Shown here in pieces: positions 17,643-27,428 of a stretch of DNA of 64,000 nucleotides (its first letter is position 1; each line of letters opens with the position of its first letter). The stretch covers positions 124,001 to 188,000 of the forward strand of contig NZ_NIHE01000001.1 of NCBI RefSeq assembly GCF_002806995.1, read 5' to 3'. The position numbers and the translations under genes were made by a program. The stretch comes from Confluentibacter lentus (GTDB lineage: Bacteria > Bacteroidota > Bacteroidia > Flavobacteriales > Flavobacteriaceae). The notes under the pieces were generated by a model. It saw nothing but the letters and a program-made list of their open reading frames with translations, was not told where the DNA came from and searched no databases.

Positions 17643-18599
17643 TTAAAATAAAGCAGCCGCAATTGCTTTTATATTATCACTTTTACCCATGGAATAATAA
17701 TGCAAAACAGGAACACCTGCCTCTTTTAACTCTTTGGATTGTTGGATAGCAAACTCAATACCCACTTGCCTTACGGCATTATTATCTTTACACGCTTCAA
17801 CTGCTTCAATAAGTTCTTGTGGAATATCGATTTTAAAAACTTGAGGCAATAATTGCAAATGACGTTTTACTGCAATCGGTTTAATCCCCGGAATAATTGG
17901 CACGGTAATCCCTGCGGCTCTTGCTTTTTCAACAAATTCAAAAAATTTATTGTTATCAAAAAACATTTGCGTCACCACATAATCAGCACCAGCATCCACT
18001 TTGGCTTTTAAACGTTTCAAATCCGTTACCAAAGATGGTGCCTCCATATGTTTTTCAGGATAGCCTGCAACTCCAATACAAAAATCGGAATTATGTTCTA
18101 CCACCACGTCATCATGTAAATATTTACCACGATTTAAATTAGCAATTTGTGCAACCAACTCGCTGGCAAACGCATTCCCTCCTTCAACTGGCCGGAAATA
18201 AGGCTCATCTTTCATGGAATCTCCTCGCAAAGCCATCACGTTATCAATGCCTAAATAATGGCAATCGACCAACACATACTCAGTTTCTTCTTTGGTAAAG
18301 CCACCACAAAGCAAATGCGGGATGGCATCAACACCATATTTATACATAATAGAGGCGCAAATACCAACAGTTCCCGGGCGCATACGGGTGATGCGTTTAT
18401 CTAAAAGTCCGTTGCCTTTATCTAAATAAACATATTCCTCCCTTGAAGTTGTTACATCAATAAAAGGTGGTTTAAACTCCATTAAAGGATTTATATTATC
18501 ATATAATTCTTGAATATTCTTCCCTTTTTGAGGAGGAATTACTTCAAAAGAAAATAATGTTTTTCCGTTGGCTTTTTGTATGTGATCTGTTACTTTCAT
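17643..18599 (-). CDS. metF: methylenetetrahydrofolate reductase
   Basis: Reduces 5,10-methylene-THF to 5-methyl-THF, the methyl donor for MetH. It is a 318-residue bacterial-type single-domain TIM barrel with FAD. The catalytic acid Glu19 lies in FSFEVIPP, the flavin-interacting Asp127 in ALRGD and the folate-binding Gln211 in VVTQMFFDN. I chose the ATG at 18599 (MKVTDH) over the one two codons upstream. It lies downstream of metH and the MTHFR-like paralog in the same direction, with a 195-base gap that may hold its own promoter. Confidence 0.96.
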   Translation of the reverse strand: MKVTDHIQKANGKTLFSFEVIPPQKGKNIQELYDNINPLMEFKPPFIDVTTSREEYVYLDKGNGLLDKRITRMRPGTVGICASIMYKYGVDAIPHLLCGGFTKEETEYVLVDCHYLGIDNVMALRGDSMKDEPYFRPVEGGNAFASELVAQIANLNRGKYLHDDVVVEHNSDFCIGVAGYPEKHMEAPSLVTDLKRLKAKVDAGADYVVTQMFFDNNKFFEFVEKARAAGITVPIIPGIKPIAVKRHLQLLPQVFKIDIPQELIEAVEACKDNNAVRQVGIEFAIQQSKELKEAGVPVLHYYSMGKSDNIKAIAAALF

Positions 18600-18605
18600 T
18601 CCCAT

Positions 18606-18623
18606 TTCCTGCGAAGGCAGGAA
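18606..18623. repeat. short hairpin repeat TTCCTGC-n4-GCAGGAA, copy 2
   Basis: Same 7-bp arms as at 16467 and 46230, loop GAAG. It lies a few bases upstream of the metF start, so it would be in the metF 5' leader and could affect translation. Confidence 0.7.
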
Positions 18624-18798
18624 TCTTATTTAATATTAATTCTTATTTTTATTCGACGCGAATACAAAAATAAATTTCTAAAATTTTAATTATTTTAAGT
18701 GTTACCGCTCCTAATAGTCTTTGGACTTTCCTCTGCAAATGTAAAACATCACGTTTTAAATAATATGTATAAGTATCCCTAACACAAACATAATATTC

Positions 18799-19743
18799 TT
18801 ATTCAGATGCTATAGCAGAATATTGATATTTATCCATCAATAATTTCACTTCTATAAGTAACTCAATTGAAGCCTCAATTTCAGCCTTTCGTATTGAAAC
18901 ACTTTCAATATTAAATCCAATTGGTATATTTTTATCTTTACAGTAATCCAATAACTCCTCTGCAATACTTTTACATATTTCAATTGACTTTGAAAGGATA
19001 TCCTTTGAGTGTTTTAAATCGTTTTTCAACCATTTTGGAATATCAATTCCCAGCCATTCCATGAACTCCATTGTTTTTATAGAACCACATGGTGTTAATG
19101 TAAATATAATGGGATGCAAGTCTCTATTATTATCCAATGAGCTATAATAATAATCAGAAAGAAAATTTTTAGTATTATCAATGTTGTAAACACATTGTGA
19201 AATAAAAAAATGACATCCTTTATCTATTTTATTAAATAATCTAATATGCTCATCATTCTTTTTATAATGACGCTCAGGAATTATAACACCTCCCAATTTA
19301 ATTGAATTAACCGAATTTTCATTAATATGATAGGCATCGTTTAATGATAGATTGGACTTCTGTCTGATTGATGGTGTTCCCACAAAAACAGAATAGTCAA
19401 TGTTTTTACCATATTTATTAATCCATGCATTAAGCTCATCTACAGAATATTTGCCAACACTCTTATATATTATCTTGGGAACTTTTAGCTCTTTTAGATA
19501 AGTTGTACTATAAGTATCTGGGCTTAAAGTTTCCATAAAAGGAAATGGTCTAGGCTGGTCATTCCTAGAAGACTCATCTTGAATATCATACAATACTAAA
19601 CCATCAATTTCTAATGCACTTATACGTTCAATTTGTTTATCGGCAATGACTTTAATTTTATACTCATCTGTATGCAACTTAGGAGGGGTTAATCCATAAA
19701 GTAAAACTCCAGACTTTCTGTTGTTAATTTTATTTTCTAACAT
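18799..19743 (-). CDS. divergent MTHFR-fold protein, paralog of MetF
   Basis: A 314-residue protein that aligns by eye with MetF across the barrel. YGLTPP corresponds to FEVIPP, SQCVYNIDN to TQMFFDNNK, and PIIFTLTPCGS...GIDIP to PIIPGIKPIAV...KIDIP. The folate-type Gln is kept (Gln183). The catalytic Glu is Gly17 and the LRGD Asp is Thr123 (FVGTPS), so MetF chemistry is unlikely to be intact. It also has an IDGLVLYDIQDES segment near residues 46-58 that I associate with a distinct MTHFR-like subfamily. It overlaps the 83-residue gene upstream by 7 bases and sits between metH and metF. The reaction is unknown. Codons look more AT-rich than in metF or metH. Confidence 0.7.
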   Translation of the reverse strand: MLENKINNRKSGVLLYGLTPPKLHTDEYKIKVIADKQIERISALEIDGLVLYDIQDESSRNDQPRPFPFMETLSPDTYSTTYLKELKVPKIIYKSVGKYSVDELNAWINKYGKNIDYSVFVGTPSIRQKSNLSLNDAYHINENSVNSIKLGGVIIPERHYKKNDEHIRLFNKIDKGCHFFISQCVYNIDNTKNFLSDYYYSSLDNNRDLHPIIFTLTPCGSIKTMEFMEWLGIDIPKWLKNDLKHSKDILSKSIEICKSIAEELLDYCKDKNIPIGFNIESVSIRKAEIEASIELLIEVKLLMDKYQYSAIASE

Positions 19744-19988
19744 TCCTGTGAAACTAATAGTTTTTTCAACTCATTATAGTCTTCTTTATATTCCCAATAA
19801 ATCCATCGTCCATCCACATAATCGGTTAAAATATATTTTTCGCTAACTGATTTTATTCTGGAAATAGGTATGATTTTCTTCGAGAAAGTATCCGAAGCAA
19901 TCGACTCCATCATTTCTTTATTTTTGGCATTATACCCATGGGATATGATGTAACTACCTAATGTTAATTCTATGAATTTGTCTGTCAT
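19737..19988 (-). CDS. small protein of unknown function coupled to the MTHFR-like gene
   Basis: 83 residues with no signal peptide or membrane segment. It is rich in charged and aromatic residues; the C-terminal half (YVDGRWIYWEYKEDYNELKK) suggests a compact beta-alpha fold. Its stop overlaps the start of the MTHFR-like gene, so the two are very probably made together. I do not recognise the family. A partner or regulator of the MTHFR-like protein is only an inference from coupling. Confidence 0.6.
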   Translation of the reverse strand: MTDKFIELTLGSYIISHGYNAKNKEMMESIASDTFSKKIIPISRIKSVSEKYILTDYVDGRWIYWEYKEDYNELKKLLVSQEC

Positions 19989-20007
19989 TTCTAAATTAAA
20001 TTGGTTT

Positions 20008-20075
20008 CGTCATTGCGAATGAAATGAAGCAATCTGTTCATAAGATTACTTGGTCACTCACTCCTCGTAATGACG
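20008..20075. repeat. REP-like palindrome (CGTCATTGCG ... CGTAATGACG)
   Basis: An imperfect 68-base inverted repeat with outer arms CGTCATTGCGA and TCGTAATGACG and inner complementarity (GAAGCAATCT with AGATTACTT). It lies between the metH stop and the 83-residue gene. The outer-arm sequence is like REP elements seen in many bacteria. It would fold in RNA and may stabilise metH mRNA or end transcription. Confidence 0.65.
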
Positions 20076-20083
20076 TTGGCTTT

Positions 20084-22759
20084 TTATTCATCCGCAATCG
20101 TTGGATGTAGCCATTTTCTAGCTTTTTCCTTTGAAATACCTTTTCTAACGGCATAATCAGTTACTTGATCATCGGTGATTTTACCTAATCCGAAATATTT
20201 CGCCTCAGGATTTCCAAAGTAATACCCCGAAACTGCTGCCGCTGGCCACATGGCTAGACTTTCAGTTAAGGTCACACCAATAACTTTTTCAACCTCCAAC
20301 AACTCCCAAATGGTTTCTTTTTCCAAATGGTCTGGACATGCTGGATAACCTGGTGCCGGACGAATGCCTTTATAGCTTTCCTGAATTAAATCATCGTTGG
20401 TCAAATCCTCATTTTCGGCATAACCCCAATGTTTAGTCCGCACTTGTTTGTGTAAATATTCCGCTAAAGCTTCAGCAAACCTATCCGCAATCGCTTGTGC
20501 CATGATAGCGTTATAATCATCCTCTTTTTTTCTGTAACTATCTGCCAATTCTTGTGCTCCAAAAATAGCCACACAAAAGGCACCCATATAATCGGTTTTC
20601 CCAGTTTCCTTTGGCGCAATAAAATCGGCTAAAGCAATGTTTGGAATACCTTCACGTTTGCTCAATTGCTGACGTAAGGTTCTAAAAACAACGATTTCTT
20701 TTCCTTTTTTATGAACGGAAATATCATCATGATGAATGGTATTTGCTTCAAACAATCCGAAAACTGCTCTGGGTTTTAATAACTGCTTCGCTATTATTTT
20801 CTCAATCATTTTTTGAGCTTCATGAAACATAATGGTGGCTTGCTCTCCTACAACCTCATCCGTTAAAATATCTGGATATTTGCCATGTAAATCCCAACTT
20901 CTAAAAAACGGACTCCAGTCTATAAACGGTACTAATTCTTTTAAGCTTAACTGCTTTAAAACCTGAATTCCCAATTCTTTAGGCTTGAAAATTTCAGACG
21001 TTTCCCAATCTATTTTAAACTTTCGCTTTCTAGCTTCATTAATGGAAATATAAGATTTCTCTTTACCTCGTTTTAAAAACTTGGTACGAAACTCATCGTA
21101 ATCTTTCTTTAAATTGGCCACATATTCGTTGACAGTCTTCTTATTTAGTAAATCACCCACAACGGTAACGGCCCTAGACGCATCATTCACATGAACCACG
21201 GCATTTTTATATTGAGGATCAATTTTTACAGCTGTATGTGCTTTTGAAGTCGTTGCACCACCAATGAGTAATGGAATACTGAAATTCTGACGTTCCATTT
21301 CTTTGGCTAAATACACCATTTCATCAAGGGAAGGTGTTATTAATCCAGACAATCCAATAGCATCTACATTGTGCAACTTAGCTTCAGAAATAATACGTTC
21401 TGGCGGCACCATCACACCCAAATCCACTATCTCATAATTATTACAAGCCAATACCACACTTACAATATTTTTACCAATATCATGTACATCGCCTTTTACA
21501 GTCGCCATCAATACTTTACCAACTGGTTCTTGCAAATCTCCTTTTTCGGCTTCAATAAACGGATTTAAATAACCCACCGCTTTTTTCATAACTCGAGCCG
21601 ACTTAACAACTTGCGGCAAGAACATTTTTCCAGCACCAAATAAATCGCCCACAACATTCATTCCAATCATTAAATGGCCTTCAATAACATCAATAGGTTT
21701 TTCAGCCTGTAATCTGGCTTCTTCAACATCTTCAATGATAAAGGCATCAATACCCTTTACCAGCGCATGTGTAATTCTATCTTGAACGGGATTTTCACGC
21801 CACGATAAATCGACGCCCACTTCTTTTTTAGACCCTTTAACGGTTTCAGCAAAATCCAATAAGCGTTCGGTAGCATCGTCTCTCCTATCTAAAATTACAT
21901 CTTCAACACGCTCTAATAAATCTTTTGGAATATCATCATACACTTCTAAAAGTGAAGGATTTACAATACCCATATTCATACCTGCTTGAATGGCATGGTA
22001 TAAAAACACGGAGTGCATCGCTTCACGCACACCATCGTTCCCTCTGAATGAAAACGACACATTACTCACACCGCCACTCACGCTGACGTTTGGTAAATTT
22101 TGACGTACCCAACGGGTAGCTTCAATAAAATCGATGGCATTTCTTTTGTGCTCATCCATACCCGTTGCCACAGGAAATATGTTTAAATCAAAAATAATAT
22201 CTTCTGAAGGAAAGCCTACTTTATTCACTAAAATGCCATAAGAACGCTTACATATTTCTATTCGACGTTCATAATTATCAGCTTGTCCAACCTCATCAAA
22301 TGCCATCACAACCACAGCGGCACCGTAGCGTTTTATTTGCTTGGCTTCCCAAATAAATTTATCTTCCCCTTCTTTTAAGGAAATGGAATTAACCACGCAT
22401 TTGCCTTGTACCACTTTTAAACCAGCTTCAATAATTTCCCATTTCGAGCTGTCAATCATAATTGGTACTCGGGAAATATCAGGTTCAGCAGCAATCAGAT
22501 TTAGAAAACGCACCATCGATTCTTTGCCATCAATAAGACCATCGTCCATATTAATGTCAATAATCTGTGCGCCACCATCTACCTGATGACGTGCAACAGC
22601 TAGGGCTTCATCAAATTTTTCTTCTTTAATTAATCGTAAAAACATACGTGAACCCGCCACATTAGTACGTTCACCAACGTTTACAAAGTTGCTGTTTTCG
22701 TTTAGGACTAGGGGTTCTAATCCTGACAATTTCATATATTTTGTTTGTTTAATCTCCAT
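20084..22759 (-). CDS. metH: cobalamin-dependent methionine synthase, folate/B12/activation part
   Basis: Transfers methyl from methyl-THF via cobalamin to homocysteine, together with the separate homocysteine-binding protein encoded just upstream. Domains are pterin-binding (about 20-300; [11 protein letters not shown]), B12-binding (about 320-560; the cobalt-ligand motif DVHDIGKN near residues 424-431, GLSGLITPS) and the SAM-dependent activation domain (about 600-890; [12 protein letters not shown]). I chose the ATG at 22759 (MEIKQ), 4 bases after the upstream stop; an earlier ATG at 22780 would overlap it. It is controlled by the SAM-I riboswitch at 23843-23977. The split into two genes is common in Flavobacteriia. 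Confidence 0.96.
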   Translation of the reverse strand: MEIKQTKYMKLSGLEPLVLNENSNFVNVGERTNVAGSRMFLRLIKEEKFDEALAVARHQVDGGAQIIDINMDDGLIDGKESMVRFLNLIAAEPDISRVPIMIDSSKWEIIEAGLKVVQGKCVVNSISLKEGEDKFIWEAKQIKRYGAAVVVMAFDEVGQADNYERRIEICKRSYGILVNKVGFPSEDIIFDLNIFPVATGMDEHKRNAIDFIEATRWVRQNLPNVSVSGGVSNVSFSFRGNDGVREAMHSVFLYHAIQAGMNMGIVNPSLLEVYDDIPKDLLERVEDVILDRRDDATERLLDFAETVKGSKKEVGVDLSWRENPVQDRITHALVKGIDAFIIEDVEEARLQAEKPIDVIEGHLMIGMNVVGDLFGAGKMFLPQVVKSARVMKKAVGYLNPFIEAEKGDLQEPVGKVLMATVKGDVHDIGKNIVSVVLACNNYEIVDLGVMVPPERIISEAKLHNVDAIGLSGLITPSLDEMVYLAKEMERQNFSIPLLIGGATTSKAHTAVKIDPQYKNAVVHVNDASRAVTVVGDLLNKKTVNEYVANLKKDYDEFRTKFLKRGKEKSYISINEARKRKFKIDWETSEIFKPKELGIQVLKQLSLKELVPFIDWSPFFRSWDLHGKYPDILTDEVVGEQATIMFHEAQKMIEKIIAKQLLKPRAVFGLFEANTIHHDDISVHKKGKEIVVFRTLRQQLSKREGIPNIALADFIAPKETGKTDYMGAFCVAIFGAQELADSYRKKEDDYNAIMAQAIADRFAEALAEYLHKQVRTKHWGYAENEDLTNDDLIQESYKGIRPAPGYPACPDHLEKETIWELLEVEKVIGVTLTESLAMWPAAAVSGYYFGNPEAKYFGLGKITDDQVTDYAVRKGISKEKARKWLHPTIADE

Positions 22760-22763
22760 CTTT

Positions 22764-23780
22764 TTAATGTGTCCCTTCAACTGCGCTCAAGGCAATAGCA
22801 CGTGGCTTATACTTTGCCGCTAATTGCGCTATGACTTTAATATGTTCTGGCGTTGTTCCGCAACAACCTCCAATAATATTGATTAAATTTTTCTTTAAAT
22901 ATTCTTCTATTTGTTCACCCATTTCTTCTGGAGATTCATCATACTCACCAAAAGCATTTGGCAAGCCCGCATTAGGATGCGCTGAAATAGCAAAGTCTGT
23001 TTTATTGGCAATCGCTTCCAAATGTGGTTGCAATAAATTAGCTCCTAAAGCACAATTAAATCCAATAGACAATAATGGAATATGTGACACAGAAATTAAA
23101 AAAGCTTCCGCTGTTTGTCCTGACAAGGTTCTACCTGAAGCATCGGTAATGGTGCCACTTAACATGATAGGAATGTCCAAATGGCGTTCCTCTTTAACTT
23201 CTTCAATGGCAAATAAGGCTGCTTTGGCATTTAGGGTGTCAAAAACGGTTTCAACCAACAATAAATCGACACCACCATCAATTAATGCTTCCACTTGCTG
23301 TTTGTAAGCAATACGTAATTCATCAAAAGTCACGGCTCTATAACCGGGATCGTTAACGTCGGGTGACATACTAGCTGTTCGATTAGTTGGCCCGATAGAA
23401 CCCGCAACAAAACGTGGTTTATTTGGTTCTTTGGCTGTGAATTCATCCGCAACTTCTCTGGCTAATTTAGCGGATTGGTAATTGAGTTCATATACTAAAT
23501 CTTCCATTTGATAATCGGCCATAGCGATGGTTGTGCCAGAAAATGTATTAGTTTCCACAATATCTGCCCCTGCTTCAAAATATTTGGCATGAATGGTTTT
23601 AATCGCTTCAGGCTGCGTAATGGAAAGTAAATCGTTATTGCCCTGCAAGGGTGTTGGATAGTCCTTAAAACGTTCTCCCCTAAAATCTTCTTCAGTAAAT
23701 TTATATTGCTGAAGCATGGTTCCCATGGCACCATCTAGCACTAAAATACGTTGTTGTAAAGCTTGTTGTATGTTTGACAT
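22764..23780 (-). CDS. metH: homocysteine S-methyltransferase domain protein (N-terminal part of split MetH)
   Basis: Zinc-dependent homocysteine-binding barrel of methionine synthase, encoded apart from the rest of MetH. It starts [20 protein letters not shown] at 23780; the longer in-frame start at 23819 lies in the riboswitch-to-gene leader and adds 13 unlikely residues. Zinc ligands are visible as Cys in GFNCALG and the pair in [10 protein letters not shown]. The 338-residue length matches the first module of E. coli MetH. It is the first gene after the SAM-I riboswitch and is followed after 4 bases by the second part. Confidence 0.95.
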   Translation of the reverse strand: MSNIQQALQQRILVLDGAMGTMLQQYKFTEEDFRGERFKDYPTPLQGNNDLLSITQPEAIKTIHAKYFEAGADIVETNTFSGTTIAMADYQMEDLVYELNYQSAKLAREVADEFTAKEPNKPRFVAGSIGPTNRTASMSPDVNDPGYRAVTFDELRIAYKQQVEALIDGGVDLLLVETVFDTLNAKAALFAIEEVKEERHLDIPIMLSGTITDASGRTLSGQTAEAFLISVSHIPLLSIGFNCALGANLLQPHLEAIANKTDFAISAHPNAGLPNAFGEYDESPEEMGEQIEEYLKKNLINIIGGCCGTTPEHIKVIAQLAAKYKPRAIALSAVEGTH

Positions 23781-23842
23781 TTTTGATATTTTTGATATTT
23801 TATATCTGCATGTCATCAAGAAAAGTAAAAGAAATACTTTTC

Positions 23843-23977
23843 GTTATCTTTCTGAATAGTTCCTGAAATACATTCAGAACATGCAGTAGAACGTAGCACC
23901 TTCTTCATCCAGATAACTACCGGAAAAAGGGTTGCCAAGGCTTCAACGGGTCTATTCCCTCTACCTTTCTTGATAAC
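23843..23977 (-). promoter_or_regulatory. SAM-I (S-box) riboswitch upstream of split metH
   Basis: On the minus strand the S-box core is present: AAGAAAGG after the P1 5' arm GTTATC, then GAGGGA, GACCC, GAAGCC, TTGGCAACC and GGTGCTA followed by TTCTAC. The P1 3' arm GATAAC closes the aptamer at 23843-23848, and a P4-like hairpin (GTTCTGAA with TTCAGGAAC) precedes it. Downstream GAAAAGTA and TACTTTTC form an 8-bp hairpin without a good T-run, so the output may be translational or use a weak terminator. It should lower metH expression when SAM is high. Confidence 0.92.
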
Positions 23978-24005
23978 ATAATTAATACGTTTATGAACGA
24001 GCGAA

Positions 24006-24013
24006 CAAAAATA
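24006..24013 (-). promoter_or_regulatory. -7 element for the metH riboswitch transcript (TATTTTTG)
   Basis: TATTTTTG on the minus strand matches TAnnTTTG and would start RNA about 20 bases upstream of the aptamer. No clear TTG is seen at -33. Confidence 0.45.
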
Positions 24014-24058
24014 CTAACAATATTTTTTTTATCCGCATTATTTATGAAAAATCGCCTT

Positions 24059-24946
24059 TTATTCAAATAATGTTGAAGACAAATATCGGTCTCCTCTATC
24101 ACAAATAATGGCAACAATGACACCACTTTCTAAAGTTTTAGCTAATTTTAACGCTGTAAATACAGAACCGCCGCTACTCATGCCTGCAAAAACGCCTTCT
24201 TCCTTTGCTAGTCTTTGAGTCATCGCTTTGGCTTCTTCTTCACTCACATCAATAACAATATCTACTTTAGACCTATCAAAAAATTTAGGCACATAGTCTG
24301 GTGACCACTTTCTAATCCCTGGAATTTTAGCTCCATCTGCTGGTTGTGCGCCCACTATAGTTATATTTTTATTCTTCTCTTTTAAATAAGTTGAAACGCC
24401 CATAATAGTTCCCGTGGTTCCCATGGCAGACACAAAATGAGTCACTTCACCTTGAGTATCTCTCCAAATTTCAGGTCCTGTAGTTTTATAATGTGCTTTC
24501 CAGTTATCATCGTTTTCAAACTGATTTAAAAGCATATATCCTTTTTCGTCACGCAATTGAAAAGCAACATCCCTAGAACCTTCAATACCAATATCAGCAG
24601 GTGTTAAAACAACCTCGGCACCATAAGCTCGCATGGTTTTAACACGCTCTTCGGTTGAGTTGTCGGGCATCACCAAAACCATTTTCAAACCTAATAAGTT
24701 AGCAATAAATGCCAATGCAATACCGGTATTTCCGCTTGTAGCTTCCACTAAAGTACCACCTTGTTTTATCTCTCCACGCTTTAATGCTTCCGAAATCATA
24801 TTGAATGCTGCTCGATCTTTAACGCTTCCGCCAGGATTATCACCTTCAAGCTTCAATAAAAGAGTAACATTTTTATTTTGAATGATATGACTGGCTTCCA
24901 CCAAAGGGGTATTGCCTATTCTATCTGTAATACTAGCGTATGCCAT
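24059..24946 (-). CDS. cysM: cysteine synthase B
   Basis: PLP enzyme that makes cysteine from O-acetylserine and sulfide (or thiosulfate in CysM types). PLP Lys lies in GGSVKDRAA, the substrate loop is EATSGNTG, and the phosphate-binding loop is MGTTGTIMG. The 295-residue length and the DGAKIPGIRKW segment fit CysM rather than CysK. Its start overlaps the cysE stop by 14 bases, so the two are coupled. Confidence 0.94.
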   Translation of the reverse strand: MAYASITDRIGNTPLVEASHIIQNKNVTLLLKLEGDNPGGSVKDRAAFNMISEALKRGEIKQGGTLVEATSGNTGIALAFIANLLGLKMVLVMPDNSTEERVKTMRAYGAEVVLTPADIGIEGSRDVAFQLRDEKGYMLLNQFENDDNWKAHYKTTGPEIWRDTQGEVTHFVSAMGTTGTIMGVSTYLKEKNKNITIVGAQPADGAKIPGIRKWSPDYVPKFFDRSKVDIVIDVSEEEAKAMTQRLAKEEGVFAGMSSGGSVFTALKLAKTLESGVIVAIICDRGDRYLSSTLFE

Positions 24947-25706
24947 TTTTCTTTGGTCTTATTTTAATTTCCGTTTGATACGTCACCAGTGAGTTCTCCG
25001 GAACGGATTGGGTTATCCAAACGTTGGCACCAATGGTACTATTTGCTCCTATAACAATATCACCACCTAAAATGGTGGCATTGGCATAAATAGTCACATT
25101 ATCTTCAATAGTTGGGTGACGTTTGGTAGATTCTAATTGCTTTTTAACTTGAATGCCCCCTAAAGTAACTCCTTGAAAAATCTTTACGTTATTTTTGATG
25201 ATGGATGTTTCTCCAATCACGATTCCTGTTCCATGGTCGACAAAAAAGGACTCACCAATGGTTGCTCCTGGATGAATGTCGATGCCTGTAATGCCATGCA
25301 CATATTCACTCATCATTCTTGGAAGAATAGGCACTTTTTGAACATATAATTGGTGACTTAATCTATATATGGAAATGGCGTAAAATCCTGGACATGCCAT
25401 GTAAACTTCCTCTAAACTTTTGGTAGCAGGATCGAAATTTACAACGGCTACAGCATCTAAGTCCAATTTTACTCTAATAGCTGGGAACTCGCTTTTGAAC
25501 TCCTCCCAAACCGCCTCGTTATTTTCGATGTTTAAATTATCGGTAATATCTAAAAAGGTCTTTTTTAAAGATTGAAGCTCATTGTCGTGTTCATCAAAAA
25601 TATAATAGAATAATCGTTTCGTAAACGTTTTTACAACATCTTTTAAACGCACATTATATTTTTTTTGAATCAACTTCTCGTTCAATTCTTCGCATGGATC
25701 CATCAT
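24933..25706 (-). CDS. cysE: serine O-acetyltransferase
   Basis: Makes O-acetylserine from serine and acetyl-CoA, the sulfide acceptor for cysteine synthesis. It has an N-terminal helical region (about 1-110) and a left-handed beta-helix of hexapeptide repeats (VDHGTGIVIGETSIIKNNVK, QGVTLGG, ATILGGDIVIGANSTIGANV). The 257-residue length and the C-terminus resemble the EpsC-type bacterial serine acetyltransferases. It is directly upstream of and overlapping cysM. An 82-base gap separates it from the flavin reductase gene. Confidence 0.93.
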   Translation of the reverse strand: MMDPCEELNEKLIQKKYNVRLKDVVKTFTKRLFYYIFDEHDNELQSLKKTFLDITDNLNIENNEAVWEEFKSEFPAIRVKLDLDAVAVVNFDPATKSLEEVYMACPGFYAISIYRLSHQLYVQKVPILPRMMSEYVHGITGIDIHPGATIGESFFVDHGTGIVIGETSIIKNNVKIFQGVTLGGIQVKKQLESTKRHPTIEDNVTIYANATILGGDIVIGANSTIGANVWITQSVPENSLVTYQTEIKIRPKKNGIR

Positions 25707-25788
25707 ATAAACTATTTTTAATTATCTAATGATTGTCGTTATTCAATCCTGAAATTTACAACAATAATGATTTAGATAAAAAATCTTT

Positions 25789-26841
25789 TTATTGAATGGA
25801 TTGCACAACCGCTTTTGGTGCTTCTTTACGTGTACCATCAAAACCATCAACACCACTAACAGTTGTATATTTTAGGACATACTTTTTACCTGGATTGATG
25901 ATTCTATAAGCTGCTTGACACATTAGAGTCGCTTCATGAAAACCACAAAGAATTAATTTTAATTTTTCCGGATAGGTGTTGACGTCGCCAATAGCAAAAA
26001 TCCCTGGGATATTGGTTTGATAGTTTAAAGAATTATCAACTTTTATAGCATTTTTTTCAATTTCCAATCCCCAATCGGCAATAGGCCCTAATTTAGGTGA
26101 CAAGCCAAATAATGGAATAAAATGATCGGTTGCAATTTGACTTAATTCACCATCTATATTTACTGTAACTGCTTCAATTTTACCGTTGCCATGTAACTCT
26201 ACAACTTCGGCAGGCGTTACTAAATTGATTTTTCCTTGCTCTTTTAATTCACTTACTTTTTCAACGGAATCAAGAGCACCTCTAAACTCATTTCTTCTGT
26301 GTATCAATGTTACCTCTGAAGCCACATTAGACAAGAATATACTCCAATCTAAAGCTGAATCACCTCCACCAGAAATAACCACTCTTTTGTTTCTATATAC
26401 TTCTGGATCTTTAATGAAATACTCTAAACCATTATCTTCATAAATTTCCAGATTATCCAAGGCTGGTTTTCTAGGTTCGAAAGACCCTAAACCACCCGCA
26501 ATGGCAACTACAGGTGCTTGGTGTTTTGTTCCTTTGTTTGTCGTTACAATAAACGACCCATCGTCTTGTTTTTCTATAGTTTCTGCACGTTCCCCCAATG
26601 TAAAACCAGGCTCAAACTGTTTACCCTGTTCTAATAAGTTTCTAGTTAAATCACCTGCCAATATTTCTGGGAAACCAGGAATATCATAAATAGGTTTTTT
26701 AGGGTATATTTCTGAACATTGTCCACCTGGCTGAGGCAATGCATCTATTAAATGGCATTTTAGTTTTAACAATCCCGCCTCAAAAACCGTGAATAATCCC
26801 GTTGGTCCTGCACCTATTATGAGTATATCTGTTTTAATCAT
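25789..26841 (-). CDS. ferredoxin-NADP reductase-type flavoprotein (thioredoxin reductase fold)
   Basis: A 350-residue two-dinucleotide-domain FAD/NAD(P) protein: FAD motif IIGAGPTGLF near the N-terminus, NADPH motif ISGGGDSALDW near 160 and C-terminal FAD motif FAIGDVNTYPEK. The CxxC of true thioredoxin reductases is absent, as in the TrxR-like ferredoxin-NADP reductases of Bacillus and Chlorobium. I chose the ATG at 26841 (MIKTDILII), which overlaps the siroheme gene by 8 bases. Within the sulfate-assimilation operon it probably supplies electrons, via ferredoxin or flavodoxin, to the sulfite reductase. That role is inferred. Confidence 0.85.
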   Translation of the reverse strand: MIKTDILIIGAGPTGLFTVFEAGLLKLKCHLIDALPQPGGQCSEIYPKKPIYDIPGFPEILAGDLTRNLLEQGKQFEPGFTLGERAETIEKQDDGSFIVTTNKGTKHQAPVVAIAGGLGSFEPRKPALDNLEIYEDNGLEYFIKDPEVYRNKRVVISGGGDSALDWSIFLSNVASEVTLIHRRNEFRGALDSVEKVSELKEQGKINLVTPAEVVELHGNGKIEAVTVNIDGELSQIATDHFIPLFGLSPKLGPIADWGLEIEKNAIKVDNSLNYQTNIPGIFAIGDVNTYPEKLKLILCGFHEATLMCQAAYRIINPGKKYVLKYTTVSGVDGFDGTRKEAPKAVVQSIQ

Positions 26842-27427
26842 TTTGCACTTTTTTTTCAATTAATCCTTTGGTAAATTCGTTGAGTGTTTCCACTTTTTCT
26901 TGAAAATCACCTTTTATTGTTTTTCTATATTCATTCAAATTTTTAACCAAGTCATCTACATTTTCTGGAATAACATCCTCGAAAAACTGACGTAAACGTT
27001 TGGCAGTTGTGGGCGACTTTCCGTTAGTGGAAATTGCCACTTTTACATTGCCTTTAGTTACGATGCCACCCATGTAAAAATCGCAATACGGTGGATTATC
27101 GGCAACATTGACTAAAATGCTACGCTTTCTGCAATGTTTGTAAACTTTCACGTTTATAGCAGGCACATCAGTGGTTGCAATCACCAAGTGTTTTCCTTTT
27201 AAAAAACGTTTGCTATATCTGTTCTTTATTAGCTTGACATTACCTTGTTCAGCCAAAGATAAAGCACCTTCCCGAAACATAGGTGACACCATTGTTACAC
27301 AAGCATCTGGACTGGATTTTAATATAAATGATAATTTTTCTTCTGCAACATTTCCGCCACCAACGATGAGCACTTTAAGGTTACTTAGTTTTAAAAAAAT
27401 GGGATATAGATTGTTTCTTTCTTCCAT
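26834..27427 (-). CDS. precorrin-2 dehydrogenase / sirohydrochlorin ferrochelatase (Met8-like)
   Basis: Completes siroheme synthesis: oxidises precorrin-2 with NAD and may insert iron. The 197-residue Met8/CysG-N type starts FLKLSNLKVLIVGGGNVAEEKL (NAD-binding GGGNVA), followed by the VNVADNPPYCDFYMGG segment and the ISTNGKSPTTAKRLRQ segment of the family. It lies one base after cobA in the same direction and supplies the cofactor for the sulfite reductase encoded upstream. Confidence 0.92.
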   Translation of the reverse strand: MEERNNLYPIFLKLSNLKVLIVGGGNVAEEKLSFILKSSPDACVTMVSPMFREGALSLAEQGNVKLIKNRYSKRFLKGKHLVIATTDVPAINVKVYKHCRKRSILVNVADNPPYCDFYMGGIVTKGNVKVAISTNGKSPTTAKRLRQFFEDVIPENVDDLVKNLNEYRKTIKGDFQEKVETLNEFTKGLIEKKVQND

Positions 27428-27428
27428 G

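Noticed and set aside
22831-23307. 158-codon plus-strand ORF
   Set aside because: Antisense shadow of the homocysteine methyltransferase gene; no family features, and the minus-strand gene is certain.
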